DNA of 64,000 nucleotides, from the NCBI GenBank assembly GCA_902628835.1, contig CACOPD010000001.1:1-64000 (forward strand), in the 5' to 3' direction. Positions within the stretch are counted from its first letter, which is position 1, and each line of letters begins with the position of its first letter. Shown here in pieces: positions 15,697-24,539 of this stretch. Origin of the DNA: an uncultured Alphaproteobacteria bacterium. Its GTDB lineage: Bacteria > Pseudomonadota > Alphaproteobacteria > HIMB59 > GCA-002718135. The translations under genes and the position numbers were made by a program. Under the pieces are notes generated by a model. The model made no database searches and was not told the origin of the DNA. It saw only the letters and a program-made list of their open reading frames with translations.

Positions 15697-16893
15697 TTAT
15701 ATCAATATTTTAATTATATCTTCAATGCTATCTACGAAATAATCAACATCTTCTTTTGTATTATATACTCCAAATGAAATTCTAGAAGTACCATTAATAT
15801 TAAAATGTTTCATAAGAGGTTGACAACAATGATGTCCTGTTCTTATTGCAATATTTTTTTTATCTAACATGGCGCCTAAGTCTGAATTATGAATTCCATT
15901 TATGTTGAAAGAAATAATTGCCCCTTTGTTTTTATTTGATCCATATATCTTAATATTGTTAAATTTTGAAAGTTTTTCATAAGCATAATCATGAAGATAC
16001 ATTTCATAGTCATAAATAACATTTGGATTGACTTTATTAATAAAATTTAACGAAGATGAAAATCCAATAACTGGAGCAATAGGCGGAGTACCTGCTTCAA
16101 ATTTTTCATATCCATTCGCATATGTACTTTTGTCAATATCTACATCATGTATCATTTGCCCTCCTCCTTGGTAAGGTGAAAATTCATCTATCCACTTGTC
16201 TTTCATATACAGTACACCAAGACCAGAAGGTCCATACATTTTATGTGCAGAAAAAACATAAAAATCAGGATCTAAATCTTTTAGATCAACTTTTTTGTGA
16301 GGAGCAAATTGACAACCATCAAGAAGTAGAGGTATGTTATCTTTTTTTGCAATATCTTTAATTTTGTCAAAGTTTGTTATTGATCCTGTAACATTTGACA
16401 TATGTGTTAATGTTATTAATTTAGTATTAGAATTTATTCTATCATTTAATTCATCATAATTAATTTCACTATTTTCATTTAATCCGAGGGGGATAATTTT
16501 TATTTTTTTTTCAATTAAATGCCAAGGTATTAAGTTAGCATGGTGTTCAAGAAAACTTAAAATTATTTCGTCACCATCTTTTAAAAATCTTTTTGACATA
16601 CAAGATGCAACTAAATTTATACCCTCAGTTGCACTTTTAACAAAAATTATATTTTTTTCAGATGTATTTAAAAAATCTGCAACTTTTTTTCGAGCATCTT
16701 CAAATTTTTTTGTTAACTTTGAGCTTAATTCATAATTACCTCTATGAATATTAGCATATTCATTTGTGTAACAGTTTTTGGTAGCCTCAATCATTTCATC
16801 AACTTTTAATGCCGACGCTGCGGTATCTAAAAAAACTAGATTAGGATTTTTTTCGAATACAGGAAATTTTGATTTTAAGTTTGAAATATTCAT
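15697..16893 (-). CDS. sufS: Cysteine desulfurase SufS
   Basis: A 398-residue pyridoxal-phosphate enzyme that removes sulfur from cysteine for Fe-S cluster assembly. Lys218 in FSAHKMYGPSG binds the cofactor, and Cys356 in RTGHHCCQPLM carries the persulfide; the RTGHHC context is that of SufS (group II). Its ATG overlaps the sufD stop by 4 nt. No sufE or sufU activator gene lies next to it in this window; SufT and SufA follow directly. Confidence 0.95.
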   Translation of the reverse strand: MNISNLKSKFPVFEKNPNLVFLDTAASALKVDEMIEATKNCYTNEYANIHRGNYELSSKLTKKFEDARKKVADFLNTSEKNIIFVKSATEGINLVASCMSKRFLKDGDEIILSFLEHHANLIPWHLIEKKIKIIPLGLNENSEINYDELNDRINSNTKLITLTHMSNVTGSITNFDKIKDIAKKDNIPLLLDGCQFAPHKKVDLKDLDPDFYVFSAHKMYGPSGLGVLYMKDKWIDEFSPYQGGGQMIHDVDIDKSTYANGYEKFEAGTPPIAPVIGFSSSLNFINKVNPNVIYDYEMYLHDYAYEKLSKFNNIKIYGSNKNKGAIISFNINGIHNSDLGAMLDKKNIAIRTGHHCCQPLMKHFNINGTSRISFGVYNTKEDVDYFVDSIEDIIKILI

Positions 16894-18116
16894 TTTACTT
16901 TACTTAAGTATCTTACTAGTTTCTTTTGTATTATTTGAGACATTTGATCATCATCAATACTACTTAATTCTTCATTAATAAATGATGATATTAATATTTT
17001 AGTTGCTGCAATTTTACTCATACCTCTAGATCTAAGATAAAAAATAGCATTTTCATCTATAGGCCCAATGGTTGAGCCATGACTACATTTTACATCGTCA
17101 GCATATATTTTTAATTCAGGTTTAGAAAAATATGATGCATTATCAGATAAAAGTACTCCTTTACTAAGCTGATATCCCTCAGTTTTTTGTGCGACTTGGT
17201 CGACATAAGTGTTACTAAAATAAGTTGCTTTAGAACGATCGTTCAAAATACCTTTATAAACTTGATTACTTTTACAATCCTCGGCTAAATGCTTAACAAA
17301 TGTTTTGTTGTTTGATGTATTATTATCTTTTAAAAAAAATATTCCTTGTAAATCAGCTTCTGAATTGATTTCTATCAGTTCAGAATAATGGAAATTTCTT
17401 ACGTAGCCTTCTGAAAAATTATATACTTTTTGAATGTATGTAGAATCTTTTTTACACGTTGAATGACTTGTTGTTATTAAATTATGATTAGAAGAATTAT
17501 CTTGTATTAGAAAATGGTTTAACTGAGAATTTTTTTCTAATTTAATTACATTAAATATATTTGACGTAGAATTATTTTTATTTTCATACTCATCAACGAG
17601 ACTAAGAGATGATCCCTCTTCGCAAATAATACTATTTTTTTGGAAAATTGTTAAATCATCATCTGTTACAATATTTGATATTTTTATTTTAATGTTATTA
17701 TTTTTTTTTATAACAATTTTAAAACCGCTGTTTAAAAATAAAGAATTTAGATTAACAAAATGATCATTTTTTTCAATTGTATTATTTTTAGAAAAATCAT
17801 TGTAATCTTCTTTTAAAATTTTAGTAATTTCGATTTTTTCATCTTTGAAACTCGAACACTGACCATTTACAGAAAGTATTGAATAGATATTTTCCTGATT
17901 GTTATTTATTACTGATGTTTCTTCAGGGATTAGATATTTATAATTAAAATCAATAAAATTTTTTAAATTTATATTTTTTAGACTTTCATTATTTTTTCTA
18001 TCAAATTTATCATTTTTAAAAATATTTATTAATTTTTCTCTATGATTTTTAATGTCTTTGTTTTGAGAAAAAAAAATATTTTCTTTATTTTTTAGATAAT
18101 TGTCTTGGATATTCAT
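16890..18116 (-). CDS. sufD: Fe-S assembly scaffold subunit SufD
   Basis: A 408-residue protein whose N-terminal 150 residues are Asn/Lys-rich and poorly conserved, while the C-terminal half matches SufB/SufD: KGILNDRSKATYFSNTYV, LLSDNASYFSKPELKIYADDVKCSHGSTIGPID and YLRSRGMSKIAATKILI. SufD pairs with SufB in the SufBC2D complex and is needed for iron entry. It overlaps sufC by one base and sufS by 4. Confidence 0.93.
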   Translation of the reverse strand: MNIQDNYLKNKENIFFSQNKDIKNHREKLINIFKNDKFDRKNNESLKNINLKNFIDFNYKYLIPEETSVINNNQENIYSILSVNGQCSSFKDEKIEITKILKEDYNDFSKNNTIEKNDHFVNLNSLFLNSGFKIVIKKNNNIKIKISNIVTDDDLTIFQKNSIICEEGSSLSLVDEYENKNNSTSNIFNVIKLEKNSQLNHFLIQDNSSNHNLITTSHSTCKKDSTYIQKVYNFSEGYVRNFHYSELIEINSEADLQGIFFLKDNNTSNNKTFVKHLAEDCKSNQVYKGILNDRSKATYFSNTYVDQVAQKTEGYQLSKGVLLSDNASYFSKPELKIYADDVKCSHGSTIGPIDENAIFYLRSRGMSKIAATKILISSFINEELSSIDDDQMSQIIQKKLVRYLSKVK

Positions 18117-18856
18117 TACTGAAATTTTTGAAATCCATCTTTTTCTATTTCAGCAGCAATTTCGGAACCTCCTGATTTGACAATAGAACCATTTACCATA
18201 ACATGTACATGATCTGGTTTAATATAATCCAAAAGTTTTTGATAATGAGTAATAATTAAAAACGAATTATTTTTTGTTTTAAGCTTGTTAACCCCTTCAG
18301 TAACAATTTTAAGAGCATCAATGTCAAGTCCTGAGTCAGTTTCATCTAGGATAGCTAAATCTGGATTAAGAATGCTCATTTGTAAAATTTCGTAACGTTT
18401 TTTTTCTCCACCAGAAAATCCTGTATTAACTGATCGTTTAAGCATATCAATATTTATACCTAAATCACTAGCTTTAGATTTTAAAAGCTTAGCAAATGAT
18501 AAGTTATCAATTTCTTCTTCGTTCATACGTTTTCTTTTTGAATTTATTGCAGAGTGTAAAAATGGAGTGATATTTACTCCAGGTATTTCAACTGGATATT
18601 GAAAAGCCAAAAACATTCCTTCTTGTGCTCTTTCTTCAATATTTAAATCAAATAAATCATTGTCTTTGAAATTAATTTTGCCATTTAGTATTTCGTAATC
18701 CTCTTTACCTGCTAGAACGTTTGCTAATGTGCTTTTACCACATCCATTAGGACCCATAATTGCATGCACTTCACCTTTATTAATATTCAAGTTGAGCCCA
18801 TTAAGAATATTTTTATTTTCAATTTTTACAGATAGATCTTTGATTTCTAAAAACAT
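18116..18856 (-). CDS. sufC: Fe-S assembly ATPase SufC
   Basis: A 246-residue ABC-type ATPase without a membrane domain. It has Walker A GPNGCGKST (about 35-43), signature FSGGEKKRYEI, Walker B LAILDETDSGLD and the switch histidine in ITHYQ. The ETDSGLD ending is diagnostic for SufC. It powers structural changes of the SufBC2D scaffold in the cytosol. Only one base separates it from sufB. Confidence 0.96.
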   Translation of the reverse strand: MFLEIKDLSVKIENKNILNGLNLNINKGEVHAIMGPNGCGKSTLANVLAGKEDYEILNGKINFKDNDLFDLNIEERAQEGMFLAFQYPVEIPGVNITPFLHSAINSKRKRMNEEEIDNLSFAKLLKSKASDLGINIDMLKRSVNTGFSGGEKKRYEILQMSILNPDLAILDETDSGLDIDALKIVTEGVNKLKTKNNSFLIITHYQKLLDYIKPDHVHVMVNGSIVKSGGSEIAAEIEKDGFQKFQ

Positions 18857-18857
18857 T

Positions 18858-20309
18858 TTACCCTACACTTCCCTCAAGAGAAATAGATACAAGTTTTTGT
18901 GCTTCAACAGCAAATTCCATTGGAAGTTCTTGTAAAACTTGCTTGCAGAAACCATTAACTATTAATGAAACTGCTTCTTCATGGCTTAAACCTCTTTGTC
19001 TGCAATAATAAAGTTGGTCTTCATTTATTTTAGAAGTCGAAGCTTCGTGCTCAATAACTGCTGTATTATTTTTTGAATCAATGTAAGGAACTGTGTGCGC
19101 CCCACATTTATTTCCTACTAACAAAGAATCACATTGAGTATAATTTCTTGCCTTGTCTGCTTTTCTTAAAAAAGAAACCTCACCTCTGTAAGTATTTTGA
19201 GATTTACCAAGAGAAATGCCTTTTGAAATTATTTTACTTTTAGTATTTTTCCCAATATGAGTCATCTTTGTTCCTGTATCAGCTTGTTGAAAATTATTTG
19301 TTATTGCTACAGAGTAAAATTCACCAATTGAATTATCTCCTTTTAAAATACAACTAGGATATTTCCATGTAATAGCAGAACCAGTTTCTACCTGAGTCCA
19401 TGATATCTTACTATTTTTACCTGCACAAAGACCTCTTTTAGTTACAAAATTATAAATTCCACCTTTACCATCTTCATCTCCTGGATACCAATTTTGAACA
19501 GTTGAATATTTTATCTCTGCATCCTCTAAAGCAATTAATTCTACATTAGCAGCGTGTAATTGATTATCATCTCTTTTTGGAGCAGTACAACCTTCCAAGT
19601 AACTAACATAACTACCTTTATCTGCAATAATTAAAGTTCTCTCAAATTGGCCAGTGTTTTCTGCATTAATTCTAAAATACGTTGATAGCTCCATTGGACA
19701 TTTTACACCTTCTGGAATGTATACAAATGATCCATCAGTAAACACAGCTGAATTTAATGCAGAAAATGAATGGTCTCCAGCTGGTATAACTGATCCTAAA
19801 TATTTTTTTATTAAGTCAGGATGTTTTTGAATAGCTTCCCCGATAGAACAAAAAATTATTCCAAGCTTTTCTAATTCACCTTTATAAGTTGTTGCGACTG
19901 ATACACTATCAAACACAACATCAACAGCTACACCCGCTAATACTTTTTGCTCCTCTAGAGGAATGCCAAGTTTATTATAAGTTTCTATGAGCTTTGGATC
20001 TACTTCACTCAGATCTTTTGGTTTCTTTTCAAAACCTTTAGGAGCAGAATAATAATAAATATCTTGATAATCAATTTCAGGGAAATTAAGGTTTGCCCAT
20101 CTTGGCTCTTTCATTTTTTTCCATTTTGAAAATGCTTTTAGTCTCCACTCAAGCATCCAATTTGGTTCGTTCTTTTTTAATGAAATAAATTTGACAGTAT
20201 CTTCGTTTAAACCTTTTTTTGGCTTCTCGTTATCTATATCTGTTACAAAACCGTATTTGTATTTATTTTTACTATAAGAGTCTAACGTATCAAGTGTTTC
20301 TGAGTTCAC
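18858..20309 (-). CDS. sufB: Fe-S assembly scaffold SufB
   Basis: A 483-residue protein, the normal length for SufB, on which nascent clusters form. Conserved stretches include [42 protein letters not shown] and [16 protein letters not shown]. The frame opens with GTG at 20309; the nearby ATG codons are out of frame or run straight into stops, so GTG is the likely start, and no clear ribosome-binding site precedes it. It heads the suf operon, 79 nt after mnmA. No IscR/RirA-type regulator gene is seen nearby. Confidence 0.95.
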   Translation of the reverse strand: MNSETLDTLDSYSKNKYKYGFVTDIDNEKPKKGLNEDTVKFISLKKNEPNWMLEWRLKAFSKWKKMKEPRWANLNFPEIDYQDIYYYSAPKGFEKKPKDLSEVDPKLIETYNKLGIPLEEQKVLAGVAVDVVFDSVSVATTYKGELEKLGIIFCSIGEAIQKHPDLIKKYLGSVIPAGDHSFSALNSAVFTDGSFVYIPEGVKCPMELSTYFRINAENTGQFERTLIIADKGSYVSYLEGCTAPKRDDNQLHAANVELIALEDAEIKYSTVQNWYPGDEDGKGGIYNFVTKRGLCAGKNSKISWTQVETGSAITWKYPSCILKGDNSIGEFYSVAITNNFQQADTGTKMTHIGKNTKSKIISKGISLGKSQNTYRGEVSFLRKADKARNYTQCDSLLVGNKCGAHTVPYIDSKNNTAVIEHEASTSKINEDQLYYCRQRGLSHEEAVSLIVNGFCKQVLQELPMEFAVEAQKLVSISLEGSVG

Positions 20310-20388
20310 ATTACATAACTTAATTCATTAATTTAAAAAATCTAGTTAATTCAACAAAAATTAACCGAATTTAGAACTGATTTTAAAT

Positions 20389-21483
20389 TCAAGCGGTAAT
20401 CCAACCACCTCCAAGTAATTGGTCATTTTTGTAAAAAACACAAGCTTGCCCTGGAGAAGTTTTATCTAATTTAGTTTCAAATGTAAAAGTTCCATGATCT
20501 CTATTTATATCAAGGATTCCTGGTAAATCCTGTTGAGTTGATCGAATTTTTGCAGAACAATCAAGTCCTTTTGGAAGAATATTTCCTCCTAACCAATTGA
20601 TATTATTAAAACTAATAATATTTTTCTTCAATTTTAGTTTTGTACCTAAAGTAATTGAGTTTTGGTCTTTATTAATATCTACTACATATAAAGCCTCTTT
20701 TGAACCGCTAATTCCAATACCTTTTCTTTGACCTATTGTGTAATTTGTAATACCCTCATGAGTGCCAAGAATATTATTATCAATGTCATATATTATACCT
20801 TTTTTATTTACACTTGGATTTAAATTATTAACAAGATCTCTATAAGAATCAGATGTTACAAAACATATATCTTGGCTATCAGGCTTATCACTAACATCCA
20901 GGTCATATTTATATGCTAATTCCCTAATTTCTGATTTTTTGTAGTTTCCAAGTGGAAAACGAACATAATTTAATTGTTCTTGAAGTGTTGCAAAAAGAAA
21001 GAAGCTTTGATCTTTTGAAAAATCTTTTGCTTTATGTAAACTTGCGTTATTTAAGGATCCTTTTCTAACAGCATAATGTCCTGTTGCAAGAGCATCAGCT
21101 CCAATTTTTTTTGCTTCACTTAGTAAATCTGTAAATTTGACAGTTTGATTGCATTTAACGCAGGGTAAGGGCGTTTCTCCAATTGAATAAGAATCAACAA
21201 AGTTATTTATAACTCCATTAAAAAATTTATCCTGATAATCTAAAACTATGTGCTTGAAACCATTTTTAAGAGCCACATTTTTGGCATCTTCAATATCAGT
21301 TCCCGCACAACATGATTTGCTCTTAGATACATTTGAATTACTATATAATTTAAGAGTTATGCCAATAACATCATAACCCTGCTTCTGTAGCATTACAGCA
21401 GCAACTGAACTATCTACTCCGCCAGACATAGCTACAACCACTTTAGTATCTTTTTCAGACTTATCAAAACCAAGAGAATTCAT
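20389..21483 (-). CDS. mnmA: tRNA-specific 2-thiouridylase MnmA
   Basis: A 364-residue enzyme that thiolates uridine 34 in tRNA for Lys, Glu and Gln. The ATP loop is SGGVDSSVA (19-27); the two catalytic cysteines are in LPCVKCNQ and SQDICFV. GITNYTIGQRKGIGI and the C-terminal PGQACVFY are family signatures. It precedes the suf operon on the same strand, so sulfur from SufS could reach it through the same gene group. It is divergent from the hydrolase gene with a 56-base gap. Confidence 0.96.
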   Translation of the reverse strand: MNSLGFDKSEKDTKVVVAMSGGVDSSVAAVMLQKQGYDVIGITLKLYSNSNVSKSKSCCAGTDIEDAKNVALKNGFKHIVLDYQDKFFNGVINNFVDSYSIGETPLPCVKCNQTVKFTDLLSEAKKIGADALATGHYAVRKGSLNNASLHKAKDFSKDQSFFLFATLQEQLNYVRFPLGNYKKSEIRELAYKYDLDVSDKPDSQDICFVTSDSYRDLVNNLNPSVNKKGIIYDIDNNILGTHEGITNYTIGQRKGIGISGSKEALYVVDINKDQNSITLGTKLKLKKNIISFNNINWLGGNILPKGLDCSAKIRSTQQDLPGILDINRDHGTFTFETKLDKTSPGQACVFYKNDQLLGGGWITA

Positions 21484-21539
21484 ATATTTAAAACATCTAT
21501 ATTTACAAAATCATATAACTTCAATAATAGCTTTATCAA

Positions 21540-22184
21540 ATGGTTGACTTGTTAATTCCTGGACCAGAAGGTAAAATAGAAGCAAAATACTCTCATAATA
21601 ATAGAGATGATTCACCAACAATAATATTATTGCACCCAGATCCCTCTAAAGGTGGAACGATGCATACTAAAATTGTGTTTAAAATGTATAAAATTTTTAT
21701 CAAAGCAGGATTTTCTACAATAAGGTTTAATTTTAGAGGAGTAGGCAAAAGTGAGGGTATTTTTGATGATGGTGAAGGTGAATTAAGTGATGCAGCATGC
21801 GTATTAGATTGGTTGCAACAATATAATACTAATTCAAAAACATGCTGGGTAGCTGGTTTTTCTTTTGGAGCATGGATCGCAATGCAACTGTTAATGAGAA
21901 GACCTGAAATAAATGGTTTTGTAAGTATTTCACCTCCAGCAAATCTTAGAGATTTTAGTTTTTTAGCTCCATGCCCTTCATCTGGATTAATAATTCATGG
22001 TGATAAAGATAATATTGCCTCATTTGACTCAACAAAAATATTAGTTGAGAAACTTCAACAGCAAAAAAAAGTTGATATAAAATTTAAACCTATAAAAGGA
22101 GCTGATCACTTTTATGAAAGTTATGGAAGTGAATTCGAAGAATCAATTAATGAATACATTAAACAAACAATTGACACAAAGTAA
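21540..22184 (+). CDS. Alpha/beta hydrolase (CocE/NonD-like, small)
   Basis: A 214-residue serine hydrolase with the nucleophile elbow GFSFGAW, preceded by the strand FRGVGKSEGIFDDGEGE. The catalytic Asp is likely in HGDKDNIASFD and the His in GADHFYES. The PGPEGKIEAKY start and the overall layout match a widespread bacterial family of small hydrolases of unknown substrate, often next to tRNA-modification or Fe-S genes in alphaproteobacteria. It is 6 nt before tyrS and likely co-transcribed with it. Confidence 0.85.
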   Translation: MVDLLIPGPEGKIEAKYSHNNRDDSPTIILLHPDPSKGGTMHTKIVFKMYKIFIKAGFSTIRFNFRGVGKSEGIFDDGEGELSDAACVLDWLQQYNTNSKTCWVAGFSFGAWIAMQLLMRRPEINGFVSISPPANLRDFSFLAPCPSSGLIIHGDKDNIASFDSTKILVEKLQQQKKVDIKFKPIKGADHFYESYGSEFEESINEYIKQTIDTK

Positions 22185-22190
22185 TTACTA

Positions 22191-23429
22191 ATGAGATTGA
22201 AATCAGAATTTCTTAATGAAATTAATGAAAGAGGTTTTATCTATCAACATATAGAAATTGAAAATCTAGATAATATAATTTCTAAAAATAAAGTATCTGG
22301 ATATATAGGTTTTGATATAACCAGTGATAGTTTGCATGTTGGAAGTTTAATACAATTAATGTTACTTCACTGGCTTGATTATTATGGCCATCAATCAATT
22401 GCATTGATAGGTGGCGGAACTACACTAATTGGTGATCCCTCAGGAAAAGATCAAACGAGAAAAATATTAAGCAAAAATGAAATAGATAAAAATATAAAAA
22501 ATATTGAAATCACCTTCAGTAAATTTATTAATCTGAAAAAAAATTCTTTAATAATTAATAATTATGACTGGCTTTCAAATCTCAATTATATCGATTTTTT
22601 AAGAGAGTTTGGTTCGAGAATTACATTAAATAAAATGCTTACTTTTGAATCTGTCAAAAGTAGGCTGGATCGAGAACAGCCATTAACAATTCTTGAATTT
22701 AATTATATGCTACTTCAAGCTTACGATTTTTTTTATCTAAACAAAAATCATAATTGTATTTTGCAAATGGGTGGATCAGATCAATGGGGAAATATATTAA
22801 GTGGAGTAGATTTAATTAGAAAAATAAATAAAAAAGATGCTTATGGGATTACTTCTCCACTTATAACTAATAGCAATGGTTCAAAAATGGGAAAAACTGC
22901 TGATGGAGCAGTATGGCTAAATAAAACAAAAATATCTAATTTAGATTTTTTTCAATTTTGGAGAAATATAAATGATAAAGATGTTTCAAGATTCTTATAT
23001 TTATTTACGAAACTTCCTATTAATGAAATAAAAAAACTCTCATCTCTTCAAGATCAAGAAATAAATGAAGCTAAAAAAATTCTAGCCTATGAAGTTACTA
23101 AAATTGTTAGAGGTAAAGATGATGCAGATGAAGCTTTAGAAATTACTAATAATACATTTAATTCAAAAATAATTGATCAAAGATTACCAACTATTTCTCA
23201 AAAAGAATTAAATATAAGAAATAAAAGTTTTACAATTTTAGATGCCATTGAAAAACTTGAACTAGTTAAAAGTAGAAGTGAAATAAAAAGATTAATTAAG
23301 TCTGATGGAATTAAAGTAAATGATAAATTATATAAAAATAATGATTTATCTTTAAAAGATTATTCTGAACTTAATGAAATAAAAATAACTATTGGAAAAA
23401 AGAAAGTTGGAATTTTAAAAATAATTTAA
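22191..23429 (+). CDS. tyrS: Tyrosyl-tRNA synthetase
   Basis: A 412-residue class I synthetase that charges tRNA-Tyr. The HIGH-like motif is LHVGSL (about 48-53) and the KMSKS-like motif is GSKMGKT. Tyrosine-binding residues lie in YMLLQAYDF and QMGGSDQWGNI. An S4 RNA-binding domain closes the protein (about 345-410, SRSEIKRLIKSDGIKVN). Length and domains are those of the bacterial TyrS-1 type. It converges on prfB with only 5 nt between the stops. Confidence 0.97.
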   Translation: MRLKSEFLNEINERGFIYQHIEIENLDNIISKNKVSGYIGFDITSDSLHVGSLIQLMLLHWLDYYGHQSIALIGGGTTLIGDPSGKDQTRKILSKNEIDKNIKNIEITFSKFINLKKNSLIINNYDWLSNLNYIDFLREFGSRITLNKMLTFESVKSRLDREQPLTILEFNYMLLQAYDFFYLNKNHNCILQMGGSDQWGNILSGVDLIRKINKKDAYGITSPLITNSNGSKMGKTADGAVWLNKTKISNLDFFQFWRNINDKDVSRFLYLFTKLPINEIKKLSSLQDQEINEAKKILAYEVTKIVRGKDDADEALEITNNTFNSKIIDQRLPTISQKELNIRNKSFTILDAIEKLELVKSRSEIKRLIKSDGIKVNDKLYKNNDLSLKDYSELNEIKITIGKKKVGILKII

Positions 23430-23434
23430 TTTAC

Positions 23435-24530
23435 TTACAAGGTTAGAGAATTTTCTAAAAACTTATCGATTTTTCCGTCCAAAACATCATTTACATTTGA
23501 AGTTTCATAACCACTTCTTAAGTCTTTAATAAGTTTGTAAGGATGCAAAACATATGATCTTATCTGATTCCCCCATCCAATATCTTTTTTTTCTTTGTTT
23601 TTTAAATTTTCACTTTCTTTTCTTTTTTGAAGTTCAGTTTCGTAAATTCTTGATTTAATCATTTTCATTGCATTAGATTTATTTTTATGTTGCGATCTAT
23701 CACTTTGACATTGAACAACTGTATTTGTAGGTAAATGCGTAATTCTAACTGCACTATCAGTTTTGTTTACATGTTGACCACCTGCCCCCGATGCTCTGTA
23801 AGTATCAATTCTTAGATCACTATCTTTTATATCAATCTCAATTTTATCATCAATTTCTGGATAAACCCAAACACTAGCAAAACTTGTGTGCCTTCTTTTG
23901 TTACTATCAAAAGGTGAGATTCTTACCAGTCTATGAATACCACTTTCTGCTTTAAGCCATCCATATGAGTAATTCATATTTACTTTTAATGTACATGATT
24001 TAATACCTGCCTCATCACCACGCATTTCCTGCAAGAGTGAAGCTTGGCAATTTTCTTGAGTGTCAGACCATCTTAAATACATTCTTTGTAAAATTTCTGC
24101 CCAATCTTGGCTTTCTGTACCTCCAGCTCCAGCATGAATTTCAATAAAAGCATTAAGGTGGTCAGCTTCATCATTTAATAAACTAAAATATCGAATTTTT
24201 TCTGATAATTTTAAGGTTAGTTTAACTTCTTGATTAAGTTCATTTAATAATGATATTTCATTATTTTCTTGAATGTAGTTATAAATCTCTTGATTTTCAT
24301 TTATTAATTTATCTAATTTATCAAAGTCTGCAATTTTATTTTCAATATTTTTGATTTCTTGAAAAATATTTTTAGCATCATCTTTTTTCCAAATATTAGG
24401 ATCTGAGCTTTTTAATTTTAAATCTTCTAATTTTTTTTTTAGAGATTTATGGTCAAACCCCCCTCCTTATAAGGTCATAATTTGATCTTATTTTTTTAAG
24501 ATTTAATTCAATACTTTCTAGATCTTCCAT
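23435..24530 (-). CDS. prfB: Peptide chain release factor 2 (programmed +1 frameshift)
   Basis: RF2 reads UGA and UAA stop codons. The gene is not one continuous frame: 25 codons from ATG 24530 reach an in-frame TGA at 24455-24453. A +1 shift there (GTT then GAC, skipping T) continues through 339 codons to 23435, giving 364 residues, the normal RF2 length. The join is confirmed by continuous homology, [20 protein letters not shown] running on into [11 protein letters not shown]. The RF2 stop-reading motif SPF (in [15 protein letters not shown]) and the GGQ of SGAGGQHVN are present. It starts 9 nt after the mrcA stop. An automatic caller would see only the part from the ATG at 24082. Confidence 0.95.
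24452..24467 (-). promoter_or_regulatory. prfB programmed +1 frameshift site
   Basis: The minus strand reads AGGAGGGGGGTTTGAC. An internal Shine-Dalgarno-like AGGAGG precedes the slippery GTT codon and an in-frame TGA followed by C, a weak termination context. This is the well-known RF2 autoregulation: low RF2 lets the ribosome slip and make more. The stop is codon 26, as in Escherichia coli, but the slip codon is GTT here and CTT there. Confidence 0.9.
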
Positions 24531-24539
24531 AGCTTATTA

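Noticed and set aside
23435-24530. prfB as a broken gene (in-frame stop and missing start)
   Set aside because: The stop at codon 26 lies in a normal RF2 frameshift site and the joined frames give a full-length protein with all motifs.
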